NCBI RefSeq assembly: GCF_016495725.1
Contig: NZ_CP054705.1
Location: 4,216,001 to 4,280,000 of the forward strand
Length of the DNA stretch: 64,000 nucleotides
Source: Salicibibacter cibarius
Lineage (GTDB): Bacteria; Bacillota; Bacilli; Bacillales; Marinococcaceae
Direction of reading: 5' to 3'
Positions 27,705-38,346 of the stretch are shown here, piece after piece. Both the position numbers and the translations under genes were made by a program. Each line of letters starts with the position of its first letter. Position 1 is the stretch's first letter. Under the pieces are notes generated by a model. The model searched no databases, was not told the origin of the DNA, and saw only the letters and a list, made by a program, of their open reading frames with translations.

Positions 27705-27731
27705 CCCCTTTAAAAAATTACATTAAAGGGG
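27705..27731 (-). terminator. Probable terminator of the his operon
   Basis: Arms CCCCTTTAA and TTAAAGGGG with a nine-base loop, about 75 bp past the hisI stop. On the minus strand it is followed by GTTTCTTATTC, a weak T-tract. Confidence 0.55.
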
Positions 27732-27803
27732 TAAACATTGAACGGCCGATCTTTATATTTTAAGGGCACAACAACAGAAACCAATGCGAAAAAACGCTCG
27801 CCA

Positions 27804-28430
27804 TTACTTCCCATGCCGCTCCCTTAACGTATCCAACACATGGTCGAGGGACAACTGCTGTTCCTCAAGCAATACGAGTAGATGATAAATAAAATCGGCG
27901 CTCTCCCACGCCAGTTCTTCTCCGTTCCGATTTTTTGCCGCTATAATTATTTCGGAAGCTTCTTCACCGACCTTTTTTAAAATTTTATCCACGCCTTCTT
28001 CAAATAAATAGGTGGTGTACGCTCCCTCCGGACGCTCGTGATTCCTTTCTGCAATCGTTGCAGCCAAGCTACGCAAAATCTCGAGATCACCTGATTCTTG
28101 CGGTACCTCTCCATCATAATGGCTTTCCGTAAAACAGCTGTACGTTCCGCGATGACACGCCGGACCTTGCGGGTGCACGAGCACGAGGAGGGCATCGCGG
28201 TCACAATCATAACGAATATCGCTCACCTGTTGCACATTTCCGGACGTCTCGCCTTTATGCCAAAGGGTTTGGCGCGAACGGCTATAAAACCACGTTTCCT
28301 TCGTATCGATCGTTTTATTTAGCGATTCCCGGTTCATATACGCCACGGTCAGCACTTCCTTGCTGTTCATATCTTGCACGACCGCAGGTATTAATCCGTC
28401 GACATCAAAAATAATTTCATCCATATTCAC
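27804..28430 (-). CDS. hisI: Phosphoribosyl-AMP cyclohydrolase / phosphoribosyl-ATP pyrophosphatase
   Basis: A bifunctional HisIE fusion of 208 residues for steps 2 and 3 of histidine synthesis. The cyclohydrolase domain (1-110) has [36 protein letters not shown] and the metal motif [20 protein letters not shown]. The pyrophosphatase domain (115-208) has [20 protein letters not shown] and [11 protein letters not shown]. It is the last gene of the his operon. The start overlaps the hisF stop: GTG 28430, with an alternative ATG two codons later. Confidence 0.97.
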   Translation of the reverse strand: MNMDEIIFDVDGLIPAVVQDMNSKEVLTVAYMNRESLNKTIDTKETWFYSRSRQTLWHKGETSGNVQQVSDIRYDCDRDALLVLVHPQGPACHRGTYSCFTESHYDGEVPQESGDLEILRSLAATIAERNHERPEGAYTTYLFEEGVDKILKKVGEEASEIIIAAKNRNGEELAWESADFIYHLLVLLEEQQLSLDHVLDTLRERHGK

Positions 28431-29185
28431 CGTACGTTCACCCCTTGTTTCTTTAGCGCATCTTTAACTTCCGAGACAGCCGTTTCCTTGTAATGGAAAA
28501 TGGAAGCCGCCAATGCCGCGTCCGCACCGGCTTCCAGAAAGACATCGGCAAAATCTTGCAACGCCCCCGCGCCTCCGGAAGCGATAACCGGAACGCTCAC
28601 GGCCTCGTTTACCGCGCGTGTAAGCGGCAAATCATATCCCGTTTTTGCGCCATCTTGGTCCATGCTCGTGAGTAAAATTTCTCCCGCGCCTTTTTTCACG
28701 ACCTCTTTTGCCCAATCCGTGACTTCCAGATTCGTCTCTCGCCGTCCTCCGTGGGTATAGACGCGCCAAGATTGCAACCCCTCGTCCCATTTGGCATCAA
28801 TGGCGACGACGATGCATTGGGAGCCAAAAAAATCCGCCCCTTCCGCGATCAAGTCCGGATTTTTCACCGCCGCCGTATTTAGCGATACTTTATCCGCCCC
28901 GGCACGCAGAATGTGGCGCATATCATCAACGCTGTTAATGCCGCCGCCGACCGTAAACGGAATCGCGAGTGTGCCGGCTACTTCCCGAACGACATCCACC
29001 ATCGTTTTCCGCCCTTCATGGGACGCCGATATATCCAGGAAAACGAGCTCATCCGCCCCTTCCCGATCGTAATAAGCCGCAAGCTCTACCGGATCTCCCG
29101 CGTCTCTCAACTCTACAAATTGGACGCCTTTGACTACCCGGCCTTCTTTTACGTCCAAACAAGGAACGAGCCGTTTTGTTAACAT
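28427..29185 (-). CDS. hisF: Imidazole glycerol phosphate synthase cyclase subunit
   Basis: A TIM-barrel cyclase of 252 residues working with HisH to make imidazole-glycerol phosphate and AICAR. Motifs are [19 protein letters not shown] (catalytic Asp11 region), [30 protein letters not shown] (catalytic Asp130 region) and [12 protein letters not shown]. The start overlaps the hisA end by seven bases. Confidence 0.98.
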   Translation of the reverse strand: MLTKRLVPCLDVKEGRVVKGVQFVELRDAGDPVELAAYYDREGADELVFLDISASHEGRKTMVDVVREVAGTLAIPFTVGGGINSVDDMRHILRAGADKVSLNTAAVKNPDLIAEGADFFGSQCIVVAIDAKWDEGLQSWRVYTHGGRRETNLEVTDWAKEVVKKGAGEILLTSMDQDGAKTGYDLPLTRAVNEAVSVPVIASGGAGALQDFADVFLEAGADAALAASIFHYKETAVSEVKDALKKQGVNVR

Positions 29186-29919
29186 GTTCGTTTCACCTCT
29201 TTTAACGCTTCGGACAAATCAAGGGCTTCTGTATACAGCGCCTTGCCGACAATCGCCCCGCTCACGCCTTCCTCTTGGTAACGCAACAACGTTCGCACAT
29301 CGTCCAACTCGCTTACACCGCCCGATGCGATAACATGGGCGCCGCTCGCTTTTGCAAGGGCGGCACTGGCTTCCACGTTGGGCCCTGTAAGCATTCCATC
29401 CTTTTCGATGTCGGTAAAGATAAATGTATCCGCTCCGGCAGCTGCCATTTCAGCGGCAAGCACTTCTGCCTCCACATCCGATGACTCCAACCAACCGTTC
29501 ACAGCCACCAGGCCATTTCTTGCGTCCAGGCCGATCACGATTCTGCCCGGATAAGCCGCAAGCATTTTCGCCGTGAAATCGGGATTTTGCACTGCAACCG
29601 AACCAAGGATCACCCGATCAACCCCGCGGGAGAGGTAATGTTCCACGTCTCGTTCCGTGCGAATGCCTCCGCCCACTTGAACACGAGCAGATGTTTCTTC
29701 AACAATACGAAAAATGGCCTCATCATTGACCGGATGTTTATCGCGGGCACCGTCCAAATCAACGACATGCACCCAAGTCGCGCCATCTTCAACAAACCCC
29801 GCTGCCATCTGTGCCGGATTGTCTCCGTAAATCGTTTCCCGATTGTAGTCACCTTGCTTTAAACGCACACATTTACCATTACGAATGTCGATGGCCGGAA
29901 ATAAATTAAAGGCTGTCAC
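29179..29919 (-). CDS. hisA: Phosphoribosylformimino-5-aminoimidazole carboxamide ribotide isomerase
   Basis: A (beta/alpha)8 isomerase of 246 residues, homologous to HisF. Motifs are [20 protein letters not shown] (catalytic Asp8), [35 protein letters not shown] (second catalytic Asp) and [13 protein letters not shown]. It overlaps hisH by 14 bp and hisF by seven, so the stretch is translationally coupled. Confidence 0.98.
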   Translation of the reverse strand: MTAFNLFPAIDIRNGKCVRLKQGDYNRETIYGDNPAQMAAGFVEDGATWVHVVDLDGARDKHPVNDEAIFRIVEETSARVQVGGGIRTERDVEHYLSRGVDRVILGSVAVQNPDFTAKMLAAYPGRIVIGLDARNGLVAVNGWLESSDVEAEVLAAEMAAAGADTFIFTDIEKDGMLTGPNVEASAALAKASGAHVIASGGVSELDDVRTLLRYQEEGVSGAIVGKALYTEALDLSEALKEVKRTC

Positions 29920-30559
29920 TCGTCTGTCCCTGCCTTTCTTTCACGTAAGTCACGTAATTGTTCAACATTTGCATCCCGAGTGTACTGCTTTTTTCCGGAT
30001 GAAATTGGGTGCCGAAAATATGATTCCGACCAACCACCGCCGGCACTTCCCCGTCATAATCGGCCGTTGCCACGACGACCTCTGCCGTATCGGCATGAAC
30101 GACATAGGAATGCACAAAATAAACATGTCCTTCTTCCGTGCCTTCGACGATGATATGGGTAGGTTGACGATATCGAAGGAAATTCCATCCCATATGGGGC
30201 ACTTTATAGTGAATACCGGCCCTCGTTTTCCCCGGAAAACGGCGTATCTTCCCGGGTAACAGGTCAAGCCCTTGGCTGATCCCATTTTCTACGCTTTCGG
30301 AAAACAATAGCTGCATGCCGAGACAAATGCCGAGCAACGGTTTTCCTTCCCCAACCAATTGTTTGATAATGGTATCCAGTTTTTTTTCTTGGAGAATGGC
30401 CATGGCATCTTTAAAAGAACCGACACCGGGCAAAATCAAGCCATCCGCGGATGCCAATTCCTGCGCTTTTTCCGTAACGACGTAAGGCGTGTCCAAACGC
30501 TCAAGCGCTTTGCTCACGCTGTATAAATTCCCCATCCCATAGTCTACGATTGCGATCAT
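29906..30559 (-). CDS. hisH: Imidazole glycerol phosphate synthase glutamine amidotransferase subunit
   Basis: A class I glutamine amidotransferase of 217 residues that supplies ammonia to HisF. Motifs are VDYGMGNLYSVSKALERL, the oxyanion strand GLILPGVGSFKDAM, the nucleophile Cys in LLGICLGMQLLF (about 83) and the His/Glu pair in GTQFHPEKSST near the end. It abuts hisB directly. Confidence 0.98.
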   Translation of the reverse strand: MIAIVDYGMGNLYSVSKALERLDTPYVVTEKAQELASADGLILPGVGSFKDAMAILQEKKLDTIIKQLVGEGKPLLGICLGMQLLFSESVENGISQGLDLLPGKIRRFPGKTRAGIHYKVPHMGWNFLRYRQPTHIIVEGTEEGHVYFVHSYVVHADTAEVVVATADYDGEVPAVVGRNHIFGTQFHPEKSSTLGMQMLNNYVTYVKERQGQTSDSL

Positions 30560-31153
30560 CTACAAAACCCCTTTCGTGGAGGGGACCCCCTTTACGCGCG
30601 GATCGATTTCCGCCGCTTCCGATAAAGCCCTAGCCAGCGCTTTAAAAATAGCTTCAATAACGTGGTGCGTATTCCGACCGTAATGCACGATGACGTGCAA
30701 GTTCATGCGAGCCTCAACGGCAAATTTCCATAAAAATTCGTATACAAGCTCAGTATCGAACGTTCCTACTTTTGCAGCGCCAATCTCTCCGCGAAACTCA
30801 AGATGGGGGCGATTGCCAAGGTCAATGACCACTTGGGCAAGAGCATCATCCATGGGAATGTGAACGGCACCATACCTCCGGATGCCTTGCTTGTCGCCAA
30901 GGGCTTCTTTAACCGCCTGCCCCAGGCAAATCCCAATGTCCTCCGCCGTATGATGGTCATCCACTTCCACGTCGCCGCTTGCTTGTACGCGTATGTCCAT
31001 CTGTCCATGCCTGGCTAAGAGATCAAGCATGTGATTTAAAAACGGAACCGGCGTCTGAATATCCGCCTGGCCGGAACCGTCCAACTGCACGTCGAGTTCA
31101 ATATTCGTTTCCCCGGTTTGCCGTTTCACCGTTGCTTTTCTTTCGTCACTCAT
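30560..31153 (-). CDS. hisB: Imidazoleglycerol-phosphate dehydratase
   Basis: A Mn2+-dependent dehydratase of 197 residues, monofunctional as in Gram-positives. Metal-binding His motifs are [30 protein letters not shown] and [19 protein letters not shown] start at ATG 31153, overlapping the hisD stop by eight bases. The longer frame to 31219 lies inside hisD. Confidence 0.97.
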   Translation of the reverse strand: MSDERKATVKRQTGETNIELDVQLDGSGQADIQTPVPFLNHMLDLLARHGQMDIRVQASGDVEVDDHHTAEDIGICLGQAVKEALGDKQGIRRYGAVHIPMDDALAQVVIDLGNRPHLEFRGEIGAAKVGTFDTELVYEFLWKFAVEARMNLHVIVHYGRNTHHVIEAIFKALARALSEAAEIDPRVKGVPSTKGVL

Positions 31154-32432
31154 GTTTGGAGGCCCCCCTTTTTTGACGGATTTCCACTGCCCGGGCGTGG
31201 GCTTCAAAACCTTCCACACGCGCTAGCGATGCAATCATTTCGCTGTTTTGGGTAAGTGCATCCTCGCTATAATGAATGATGCTTGATTTTTTGAGGAAGT
31301 CGTCGACCGTTAACGGACTTGAGAAACGAGCCGTTCCGTTCGTCGGCAACACATGGTTCGGCCCCGCAAAATAATCACCGACCGATTCCGCACTGTTTTC
31401 ACCGAGAAAGATAGCACCTGCATGCTTGATTTTTCCAAGATATTGAAACGGCTCGCTGCAGAGAACCTCAACATGCTCGGGAGCCAATGTATTGACAACA
31501 TCAACCGCTTCGTTAAGATCGGCAGTCAAATAAATGGCGCCGAAAGTGTCAAGCGCTTCTTTGGCAATAGCTGCCCGCGGCAACCCTTTCAATTGGCGCT
31601 CTACTTCCGCAGACACTTTTTCCGCGAGCATTTCGGAAGGCGTAACGACAATAGCCGTCGCCCGTTCTTCGTGCTCGGCTTGTGACAGCAAGTCAGCGGC
31701 TATATAGTCCGGGCGGGCTGAATCATCAGCGAGAATGACAATTTCACTCGGACCCGCGATCATATCTATATCCACTTGGCCAAACACTGCCCGTTTCGCT
31801 AATGCAACGAATGCATTTCCCGGACCGACGATTTTATCCACCGCTTGCACGGAATCCGTTCCATAAGCCAATGCTGCAATCGCCTGTGCCCCACCGGCTT
31901 TCAGGATTGTTTCAACACCTAGCTCGGAAGCCGCTACCAAAACGGCCGGATGCAAACGTCCCGATTCATCCGGCGGAGATGTCATCACGATACGTCCGAC
32001 ATGTGCCACTTGCGCAGGGATCACATCCATCAAAATCGTCGAAGGATAAGCAGCTTTGCCGCCCGGCACATAAACACCGACGGCATCCAACGGTGTGATT
32101 TGCTGCCCAAGGACAGTGCCATTTTCCTTCGTCGTCATCCAAGATTGCGACCGTTGTCGCTCATGGAAATCACGAATGTTGGCGATCGCCTTCCGAATCG
32201 CTTCTACTGTCTGTGTATCCATCGCTTCATACGCTTGTGCACATTCCGCTTCGCTCACAAACAAGGAATCGAGTGCCGCACCGTCCAATTTTTTCGTGTA
32301 CGCCCGTAATGCTTCGTCGCCATTTTTTCGAACTTCCGCAATTATTTCGTCCACAGTCGCCTGTGTTTTTTCATTGCCGCTGTCAGGGTCTCGGCGTAAA
32401 CTGACATGTTCATCCACTTGAATGATTTTCAT
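31146..32432 (-). CDS. hisD: Histidinol dehydrogenase
   Basis: A Zn2+ and NAD+ enzyme of 428 residues catalysing the last two steps to histidine. Motifs are [55 protein letters not shown] and [15 protein letters not shown], with LAPEHVEVL and [14 protein letters not shown] near the C-terminus (metal and substrate ligands). It overlaps hisG and hisB by a few bases. Confidence 0.98.
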   Translation of the reverse strand: MKIIQVDEHVSLRRDPDSGNEKTQATVDEIIAEVRKNGDEALRAYTKKLDGAALDSLFVSEAECAQAYEAMDTQTVEAIRKAIANIRDFHERQRSQSWMTTKENGTVLGQQITPLDAVGVYVPGGKAAYPSTILMDVIPAQVAHVGRIVMTSPPDESGRLHPAVLVAASELGVETILKAGGAQAIAALAYGTDSVQAVDKIVGPGNAFVALAKRAVFGQVDIDMIAGPSEIVILADDSARPDYIAADLLSQAEHEERATAIVVTPSEMLAEKVSAEVERQLKGLPRAAIAKEALDTFGAIYLTADLNEAVDVVNTLAPEHVEVLCSEPFQYLGKIKHAGAIFLGENSAESVGDYFAGPNHVLPTNGTARFSSPLTVDDFLKKSSIIHYSEDALTQNSEMIASLARVEGFEAHARAVEIRQKRGASKHE

Positions 32433-33079
32433 GACGATGAGCTCCCCTCCTTAATGACCGCCGATAAACGTGTAACGATATCGTCGATTTGCTTATCTTT
32501 CATCCGATAACTTACCGGATTGACAATTAACCGGGACGTCACGGATGCGATCGTCTCCAGCTCGACGAGCCCGTTTTCCCTTAACGTTTTTCCGGTGGAA
32601 ACGATATCGACGATTCGCTCGGCTAGGCCAATTAAAGGGGCAAGTTCAATCGACCCGCTTAGCCTGATGACTTCCACTTGCTCCCCTTGCGCTTTAAAAT
32701 ATTGGGTCGCGATGTTCGGGTACTTGCTCGCAATTTTCGGTGCCACCCGCTCCTTCCTTTGCTCCGGAAGCCCGGCGACCGCCAAGTAACAAGCGCTAAT
32801 GTGCAAATCGAGCACTTCATACACATCCCGCTGTTCTTCAAGCAAGACGTCTTTTCCCGCGACGCCGATATCGGCAACGCCGTGTTCCACATACGTGGGC
32901 ACATCCATCGGCTTGGCCAGAAAAAATTTCATCCCGGCATCCGGGGCTTCCACAATCAGCTTTCGGCCCGCCGAAAAGTCCTCTTGCAAAGGGTATCCGG
33001 CGTTTCGGAGAAGGTCAGCCGCCTCTTCAAAGATTCTGCCTTTAGGCATGGCAAACGTGATCCAATCCTTATTCATCAT
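32429..33079 (-). CDS. hisG: ATP phosphoribosyltransferase, short form
   Basis: The first committed step, 216 residues. It is the short HisG that lacks the C-terminal regulatory domain and needs HisZ. Motifs are [37 protein letters not shown] and the PRPP loop [16 protein letters not shown]. It is coupled to hisZ by an eleven-base overlap. Two adjacent ATGs are possible starts. Confidence 0.97.
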   Translation of the reverse strand: MMNKDWITFAMPKGRIFEEAADLLRNAGYPLQEDFSAGRKLIVEAPDAGMKFFLAKPMDVPTYVEHGVADIGVAGKDVLLEEQRDVYEVLDLHISACYLAVAGLPEQRKERVAPKIASKYPNIATQYFKAQGEQVEVIRLSGSIELAPLIGLAERIVDIVSTGKTLRENGLVELETIASVTSRLIVNPVSYRMKDKQIDDIVTRLSAVIKEGSSSS

Positions 33080-34259
33080 GTTTCCCCCTCTCCGATTCGC
33101 CTGTCAATGAGAGAATTTCCGCATATTTTTCCCGGAAAGCATCAATGTCCGGTACACTTTCAATATTTTGCATGACAATCGCTTCACCGACGTTTCGGCG
33201 ACGATTCGCTTCCTGCAACGCTTCTTGTTGATGATCTTTATTAAAAAGAATGAGCGTCGGGCGTTTTTGCAAATATCCCTCATTAATATGATTTAATGCT
33301 TCCAACAATCGATCCAAACGTATCCCGAATCCGGTTGCGCTAGCCGGGCGTCCAAATTTTTCGAGCAATTCATCATAGCGTCCACCACTCGCGAGGGGAA
33401 AGCCAAGCGGTCCGCCATACCCTTCAAAAACAATCCCGGTATAATAATCGATTTGGCCGACGAGGTTTAGATCGATTTGAATGACGTCTTGGACGCCCAA
33501 GTCTTGCAAAATTCCCCATAATTCTTCCAGATCGTTGATGGCTTGATGTGCTTTCGAACTATGAGCCAACGTTTTCGCACGATCGAGAATCTCCGGACCG
33601 CCGCGTAAGCTTTGCAGTTGGTGGAGACGGCTTTTATCAGCCTCAGCAATCTCCAAACGATCAACGCGTTGCCGGTAGCCCACGAAGTTCTTTTCATAAA
33701 GGTAACGTCGGAGCTCTTCTGCTATGTCCGAATCCCCGATGATTTCCTCAAAGAGAGCATTCATATATTTGATGTGCCCCACAGCAAGACGAAACGGAGA
33801 CAGGCCGGACGCGCGTAGATTAGACGTTAACAAGGCGAGCATTTCCCCATCGGCGTACATAGAATCGTCTCCGACAAGTTCAACGCCAAATTGGTCAAAT
33901 TCCGCCCGCCTGCCTCCCTCATGCTGTTGAGCCCGGTATAAAGCGTTGCAGTAGGAAAGGCGAAGCGGCAAGGGTTCTTCTTTCATGCTTGAGCTTATGA
34001 CCCGAGCGATCGGCGCGGTCATATCCGGCCGCAAGACGAGTGTTTGCCCTTCTCGGTCCAGGAGTTTGAACAATTGCTCGTCACGAATCGCCGAAGCATT
34101 CCCAACCGTTTCGTAATACTCCAATGACGGCGTTTGGATGGGGCGGTATCCCCAGCTTTTAGTTTCCTGTTCCATATATCTTCGCACCTCGCGCGCGCGT
34201 TCATACAGCGCGGGGAGCGTATCAATCATTCCCAGCGGTTTCTCAAACATCAGTGGCAT
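33069..34259 (-). CDS. hisZ: ATP phosphoribosyltransferase regulatory subunit HisZ
   Basis: A histidyl-tRNA-synthetase-like subunit of 396 residues that activates short HisG and gives histidine feedback. Class II motifs are visible: [48 protein letters not shown] and [20 protein letters not shown]; the tRNA-binding domain is missing. Start ATG 34259 lies eight bases after GGAGG; a TTG five codons earlier is inside that site. It is the first gene of the his operon. Confidence 0.96.
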   Translation of the reverse strand: MPLMFEKPLGMIDTLPALYERAREVRRYMEQETKSWGYRPIQTPSLEYYETVGNASAIRDEQLFKLLDREGQTLVLRPDMTAPIARVISSSMKEEPLPLRLSYCNALYRAQQHEGGRRAEFDQFGVELVGDDSMYADGEMLALLTSNLRASGLSPFRLAVGHIKYMNALFEEIIGDSDIAEELRRYLYEKNFVGYRQRVDRLEIAEADKSRLHQLQSLRGGPEILDRAKTLAHSSKAHQAINDLEELWGILQDLGVQDVIQIDLNLVGQIDYYTGIVFEGYGGPLGFPLASGGRYDELLEKFGRPASATGFGIRLDRLLEALNHINEGYLQKRPTLILFNKDHQQEALQEANRRRNVGEAIVMQNIESVPDIDAFREKYAEILSLTGESERGKHDE

Positions 34260-34270
34260 GTGCCCGGCCT

Positions 34271-34305
34271 CCAAAATCCTTTAGTTCGCCAAATCCTTTA
34301 GTTCG
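34271..34305 (-). repeat. Tandem 17/18-bp duplication in the hisZ leader
   Basis: On the minus strand CGAACTAAAGGATTTGG is followed at once by CGAACTAAAGGATTTTGG, right before AGGCC. Only the second copy creates the GGAGG ribosome site. Confidence 0.8.
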
Positions 34306-34333
34306 ATAGAGAAGTAAAATGTTTATGTATGTT

Positions 34334-34363
34334 AGTTTACACTTGGAACTTGAGTGCCGTCAA
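34334..34363 (-). promoter_or_regulatory. Candidate promoter of the his operon
   Basis: Minus strand -35 TTGACG (34363-34358), 18-bp spacer, -10 TAAACT (34339-34334). No T-box or long attenuator leader is visible. The gap 34364-34547 shows nothing clear. Confidence 0.5.
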
Positions 34364-34547
34364 CGCATATATCAGGATGAAATCAGGTATGCGCACCATT
34401 TTGGCCACGTTTTCATAGGGCTTCAGCATCTTCCAATGTCCGAACAAATAGGCGAATCACTTTTTATTTTAACAGTTTCTGAAGGGACATAATTTCAGGA
34501 CGGCAATATTCGTTAAAACCTCTGACCTCCATTTGCATGCCATACAG

Positions 34548-34690
34548 GCTTGTCGACCATGCATTCTCTGCGTAATACATGCCTTCACGGCTTGTTATCC
34601 CTCTCAGAGCTGCTCGACCTTCGTTTGAGGGATTACTTCCCTTCGCTTGTTCCTCTCAGAGCAGCTCGGCCTCCGGCTGAGGGATTACTT
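34548..34690. repeat. 52-bp tandem hairpin array E
   Basis: CCTCTCAGAGC begins at 34600 and 34652, exactly 52 bp apart. Each is followed by GCTCG and a closing TGAGGGATTACTT. CCCTCTCAG-type arms pair with CTGAGGG. A degenerate unit precedes them. It lies between hisZ and the membrane-protein gene. Confidence 0.78.
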
Positions 34691-34827
34691 TGTATTTCCA
34701 AGTAGAACGGAGCTTGGGGAAAAATGAACTAATGTCAACTCTACCTGTATGGGCCTATTATTTTGCCACATCCACACCCGATATGAACACTGCAGCTGTT
34801 CGCTTACTCCAAACCGCCCATATAAAT

Positions 34828-35313
34828 TCACGCCGCGTGCGCCTGATCAACAGGCCTTTCTTCATTATTCCTAATCACAAACGTGGCGATTACCCCGACA
34901 AGGCCTAATGTTAATATTGAAAAAACGAGAAGAATGACGTATTGATCACTATACTTCCCGAATAACTCAAAGAGGGCATACAAAACAAGCCCGATTGTGG
35001 TTAACGATAATAACATGGATAATATAACAATCGGCGGAAAAATCATCTGCAGAAACATTAGCGGAATTTGCGCCGCGGCTAACCCGATCATCAACCAAGG
35101 AAGAACGTCCCGAAATCCAGCCGACACGCGATCCCACACCACCATACCGAGCGTGTAATACTGGGCGATTGGGATAAATGCGAGCCAGGCATTTGCGATT
35201 TCATTTCTACTGGCAAGCCGAAAAAGACCGAACGCAAACAAAAGATAGAGCGCAATTCCTTCCGCGAAGATGAATAGCACGAAGAAAAACATGAGTAAGA
35301 TGATTGCCTCCAT
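34828..35313 (-). CDS. Predicted integral membrane protein, unknown function
   Basis: 161 residues with about four hydrophobic segments: residues 1-30 (AIILLMFFFVLFIFAEGIAL), about 75-95 (VLPWLMIGLAAAQIPLMFL), about 95-120 (IVILSMLLSLTTIGLVLYAL) and about 125-148 (YVILLVFSILTLGLVGVIAT). It shares one base with the acyltransferase gene and is probably the last gene of the hprK-lgt-yvoD-ppaX-yvoF operon. I do not recognise the family. Confidence 0.7.
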   Translation of the reverse strand: MEAIILLMFFFVLFIFAEGIALYLLFAFGLFRLASRNEIANAWLAFIPIAQYYTLGMVVWDRVSAGFRDVLPWLMIGLAAAQIPLMFLQMIFPPIVILSMLLSLTTIGLVLYALFELFGKYSDQYVILLVFSILTLGLVGVIATFVIRNNEERPVDQAHAA

Positions 35314-35819
35314 TAAGTCTCCTTCTCCTTTTGTGTTTCTTCCCGAATAACCTGCATCGGGTTCCCCCCAACAAAAGTTCCGGCAGGCACGTCTTTATGC
35401 ACGAGCGTCATCGCCGAGACGACTGCCCCATCGCCGATCGTCACGCCGGGCAGGACCAATGATTGGGCGCCGATCATGACATTATCGCCGATTTGAATGT
35501 CCCCGAGACGATATTCATCAATTAAATATTCATGGGTGAGCAGCGTCGTGTTGAAGCCAATCACACAGTTACTGCCCACCGATATCTTCTCCGGAAACAT
35601 CAAATCGGGCGTCACCTTCAAAGCAAAGGCGGTTTTTGCTCCGACATTCATGTGCAAAAACGTTCGATAAAGCCAGTTTTTCACACTTAGAAAAGGCGTG
35701 ATACGGGCGATTTCGATGACAATGAAATTTTTTACAACTTTAAAAAAAGGAACCGTTTGATAAATATGCCAAAGGGAATTGTTTTTAGAAACGTGGTAAC
35801 GATCGGTCCGGCGGGTCAT
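35313..35819 (-). CDS. yvoF: Left-handed beta-helix acyltransferase (YvoF-like)
   Basis: 168 residues. The hexapeptide-repeat region (residues about 75-150) reads [38 protein letters not shown] and [20 protein letters not shown], then [13 protein letters not shown]. This is the trimeric O-acetyltransferase fold; the acceptor is unknown. The N-terminal 65 residues are basic and hydrophobic ([20 protein letters not shown]) and may touch the membrane. The start overlaps the ppaX stop by four bases. Confidence 0.85.
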   Translation of the reverse strand: MTRRTDRYHVSKNNSLWHIYQTVPFFKVVKNFIVIEIARITPFLSVKNWLYRTFLHMNVGAKTAFALKVTPDLMFPEKISVGSNCVIGFNTTLLTHEYLIDEYRLGDIQIGDNVMIGAQSLVLPGVTIGDGAVVSAMTLVHKDVPAGTFVGGNPMQVIREETQKEKET

Positions 35820-36472
35820 TGCCCAGGCACTCCCAAAATGCCGAGAAGGTCGCGCATATCATCAAGAATCACATCCGGCTTGTGTTTCCTCATCGCGTCA
35901 ACGCCCTTTATCGACCAGGCAACCGCGGCGGTTTTCGTCCCCGCATTTTTCCCTCCTTCGATATCATGCACATTATCGCCGACCATAAGCGTCTCTGTCG
36001 CTGTCGCCCCCAACGCTTTCATTGCTTTCTCCAACGGTTCGGGGTGGGGTTTGGCATTCTCTACATCATCGAGGGTGATTACCGTCTTAAAAAAAGAGTT
36101 TATCCCCATCAAATTCAACCCTTTCCAAGCAGTCTCCCCCCGTTTCGTCGTCACAATTCCTAATCGGAATGATGCAGACGCCAATTGTTCTAAGGTTTCA
36201 CGGACACCTGTGTATTCTTTGACTAATTCATCATGGCGGGCATGATTGTGTTCACGATACATCGTCATCATTTCTTCTGCCCGGTCTGTGTCCAGGTTAT
36301 GAAACGTATCGGCCAATGACGGTCCGATAAAATCAAGGATATCTTCCCGCTCAAACCTACCTGGATAATAGTGTTCGAGCGTGTGGACAAAAGATGCTAT
36401 AATCAAATCGTTCGTATCGATTAGCGTTCCATCAAGGTCAAAAAGAACTGTATTCACGTCGTCCATCAACAT
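35816..36472 (-). CDS. ppaX: Pyrophosphatase PpaX
   Basis: A HAD-superfamily hydrolase of 218 residues. Motif I is [14 protein letters not shown], motif II is in GIVTTKRGE, the Lys lies in [20 protein letters not shown] and motif III is [20 protein letters not shown]. PpaX removes the pyrophosphate formed when HPr kinase/phosphorylase (hprK, same operon) dephosphorylates Ser-P-HPr, pulling that reaction forward. It overlaps yvoD by 35 bp. Confidence 0.94.
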   Translation of the reverse strand: MLMDDVNTVLFDLDGTLIDTNDLIIASFVHTLEHYYPGRFEREDILDFIGPSLADTFHNLDTDRAEEMMTMYREHNHARHDELVKEYTGVRETLEQLASASFRLGIVTTKRGETAWKGLNLMGINSFFKTVITLDDVENAKPHPEPLEKAMKALGATATETLMVGDNVHDIEGGKNAGTKTAAVAWSIKGVDAMRKHKPDVILDDMRDLLGILGVPGQ

Positions 36473-37394
36473 TCGCCTCCTGTTTTTCCAAACGGTTCCA
36501 GAAATAAGCGATCGCCATCGTTAGCAAAATTGCGGTCACTACCCGAATGATGAGCAGCGGCAATACCGGAATCCCGAGCGGAATGAAAATGAGTGTGTCT
36601 TCTACGATACCATGACAGGCAACCAAAAAGATAAAAACGAGGTATAAATCTTTTTTCTTCACACCGTTTTCCCTTGCCTCTTGAATCATGACCCCTGCTC
36701 CGAAAGCGAGCCCAAAAAAGATACCGGATGCCAACGTCGTCGATGTGTTGGGCTGTATGCCGAGCATGCGGGTAAAGGGTAACATCTTATTGGAAAACCA
36801 ATCCAACATGTTGAAGTCTTTCATGACCTGAACGATCATCATAATTGGAAACACAAAGACCGCGATTGTCACAACACCCATGGCAGCACTCGATGCCGCT
36901 TCCAAAAGAACATCCAACCACCCGCTGACTTCAACAGGTTCCGTGCCGCTGACAAAGCCATATTGTGCCGGTTCGTTCCCGCCTTGCCAGATCCAGTGAA
37001 TGAGAAAGGCAGATACGATGGCAAGACCGATGCGTACCGCCAAAACGACGGACATGCGTATTCCCAATTTGACTGCAACCGCCGATTCAACAAACAAATT
37101 GTGTGAAAAAGAAAGCATTACGGCAAGAATAAATACTTCTTTTACCGTAAAATCAAACGTTAAAATCGAGCCGATAGCTGCATATAAGTTTAATACATTC
37201 CCAAGGACGAGCGGGATGGCCGCCTCCCCGGGCAACCCTATCCAAGACATAAACGGCGCCAATTGCGCCGCAAGCCAATCCAGGGCCGGCGTGAACGACA
37301 GAATAGTCACGGCAAAGGTGATCGGAAAGATGATCTTCGCCAATGTCCAGGTCGTATCCAGCCCTGATTTCAGACCCCTTTTCAGCGTTTGCAT
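36438..37394 (-). CDS. yvoD: Nucleoside-recognition (Gate) domain membrane protein YvoD
   Basis: A polytopic membrane protein of 318 residues with about eight hydrophobic stretches and two Gate-domain-like repeats: [37 protein letters not shown], then [20 protein letters not shown] and [16 protein letters not shown]. The conserved [14 protein letters not shown] segment is present. Transported substrate unknown. Between lgt and ppaX as in B. subtilis. Confidence 0.88.
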   Translation of the reverse strand: MQTLKRGLKSGLDTTWTLAKIIFPITFAVTILSFTPALDWLAAQLAPFMSWIGLPGEAAIPLVLGNVLNLYAAIGSILTFDFTVKEVFILAVMLSFSHNLFVESAVAVKLGIRMSVVLAVRIGLAIVSAFLIHWIWQGGNEPAQYGFVSGTEPVEVSGWLDVLLEAASSAAMGVVTIAVFVFPIMMIVQVMKDFNMLDWFSNKMLPFTRMLGIQPNTSTTLASGIFFGLAFGAGVMIQEARENGVKKKDLYLVFIFLVACHGIVEDTLIFIPLGIPVLPLLIIRVVTAILLTMAIAYFWNRLEKQEANVDGRREYSSF

Positions 37395-37417
37395 GTTATC
37401 TTTCCCCTAATCAAAAG

Positions 37418-38278
37418 TCACTTTTTCTTCTTTTTATTTCGGTTTTTTTTCATAAGTTTCTCGTCTTTGTCCCAATAACGCGATTCGATGATCCCTGTCT
37501 TGCGATGATAAATCATAAAAATGATCGCACCCGCGATAAGCACGACGGAAATAATTTGTGCCGTTTGCAAAAGGTCTCCGATCATTAAGCTGTCCGTACG
37601 CATTCCTTCGATAAAGAAGCGGCCGAACGAGTACCAAATGACATACGTCAAGAAAATGCTTCCGCGACGTAAATTCATTCGCCGTAAAACGAAGATCAAT
37701 AATGCAAAGCCGAGCACATTCCAAATGCTTTCGTACAAAAAGGTCGGATGATGATAGGCGCCTTCAATAAACATTTGATCAATAATCCAATCCGGCAACA
37801 TGAGGTTTTCCAAAAATGCCCGGGAAACCTCTCCCCCGTAGGCTTCTTGGTTCATGAAATTGCCCCAACGGCCAATCGCTTGCCCGAGAATGATACTGGG
37901 CGCGGCAATATCGGCCAGTTTCCAAAAGGAATACCCGCGCCGTTTGGCAAAAACAATGCCTGTAATCACGGCCCCGATTAATCCTCCGTGAATGGCCAAA
38001 CCGCCTTCCCAAATGGCAATAATTTGTGCCGGGTTTTGCGCATAATAATCAAATTGAAAAATGACATAATAAAGACGGGCACTGATAATCGCAATCGGGA
38101 CTGCCCAAATAAGCAAATCGGCAAATAAATCATCCGGATAGCCGTGTTTTTTTGCTTCCCTCGCTGCTATTACATAGCCTATGGCCGCCCCCAGCACGAT
38201 TAAGATTCCATACCACTGGACCGGAAACCCTCCAATTTCAAAGGCTACGGGATCCAGCGGCTGTGCATGAAAAAGCAT
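37418..38278 (-). CDS. lgt: Prolipoprotein diacylglyceryl transferase
   Basis: A membrane enzyme of 286 residues that adds diacylglycerol to the lipobox Cys of prolipoproteins, such as CccB and the lipoprotein at 60816. Seven-helix topology with the Lgt signature [37 protein letters not shown] and [16 protein letters not shown] prefer ATG 38278; a GTG four codons upstream lies in the GGAGGTG ribosome site. It follows hprK by 68 bp. Confidence 0.96.
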   Translation of the reverse strand: MLFHAQPLDPVAFEIGGFPVQWYGILIVLGAAIGYVIAAREAKKHGYPDDLFADLLIWAVPIAIISARLYYVIFQFDYYAQNPAQIIAIWEGGLAIHGGLIGAVITGIVFAKRRGYSFWKLADIAAPSIILGQAIGRWGNFMNQEAYGGEVSRAFLENLMLPDWIIDQMFIEGAYHHPTFLYESIWNVLGFALLIFVLRRMNLRRGSIFLTYVIWYSFGRFFIEGMRTDSLMIGDLLQTAQIISVVLIAGAIIFMIYHRKTGIIESRYWDKDEKLMKKNRNKKKKK

Positions 38279-38346
38279 CCGGATGGCCACCTCCTTTATT
38301 TGATTCTTTTCCGATGTATGTTAGTACTTTTGATTCGGAGACTGCA

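Noticed and set aside
34260-34547. His T-box riboswitch or leader peptide
   Set aside because: I found no T-box motif, no run of histidine codons and no terminator/antiterminator pair before hisZ.
34690-34908. 72-codon rightward frame downstream of the hairpin array
   Set aside because: No ribosome site, no family resemblance, and it runs into the end of the membrane-protein gene on the other strand.
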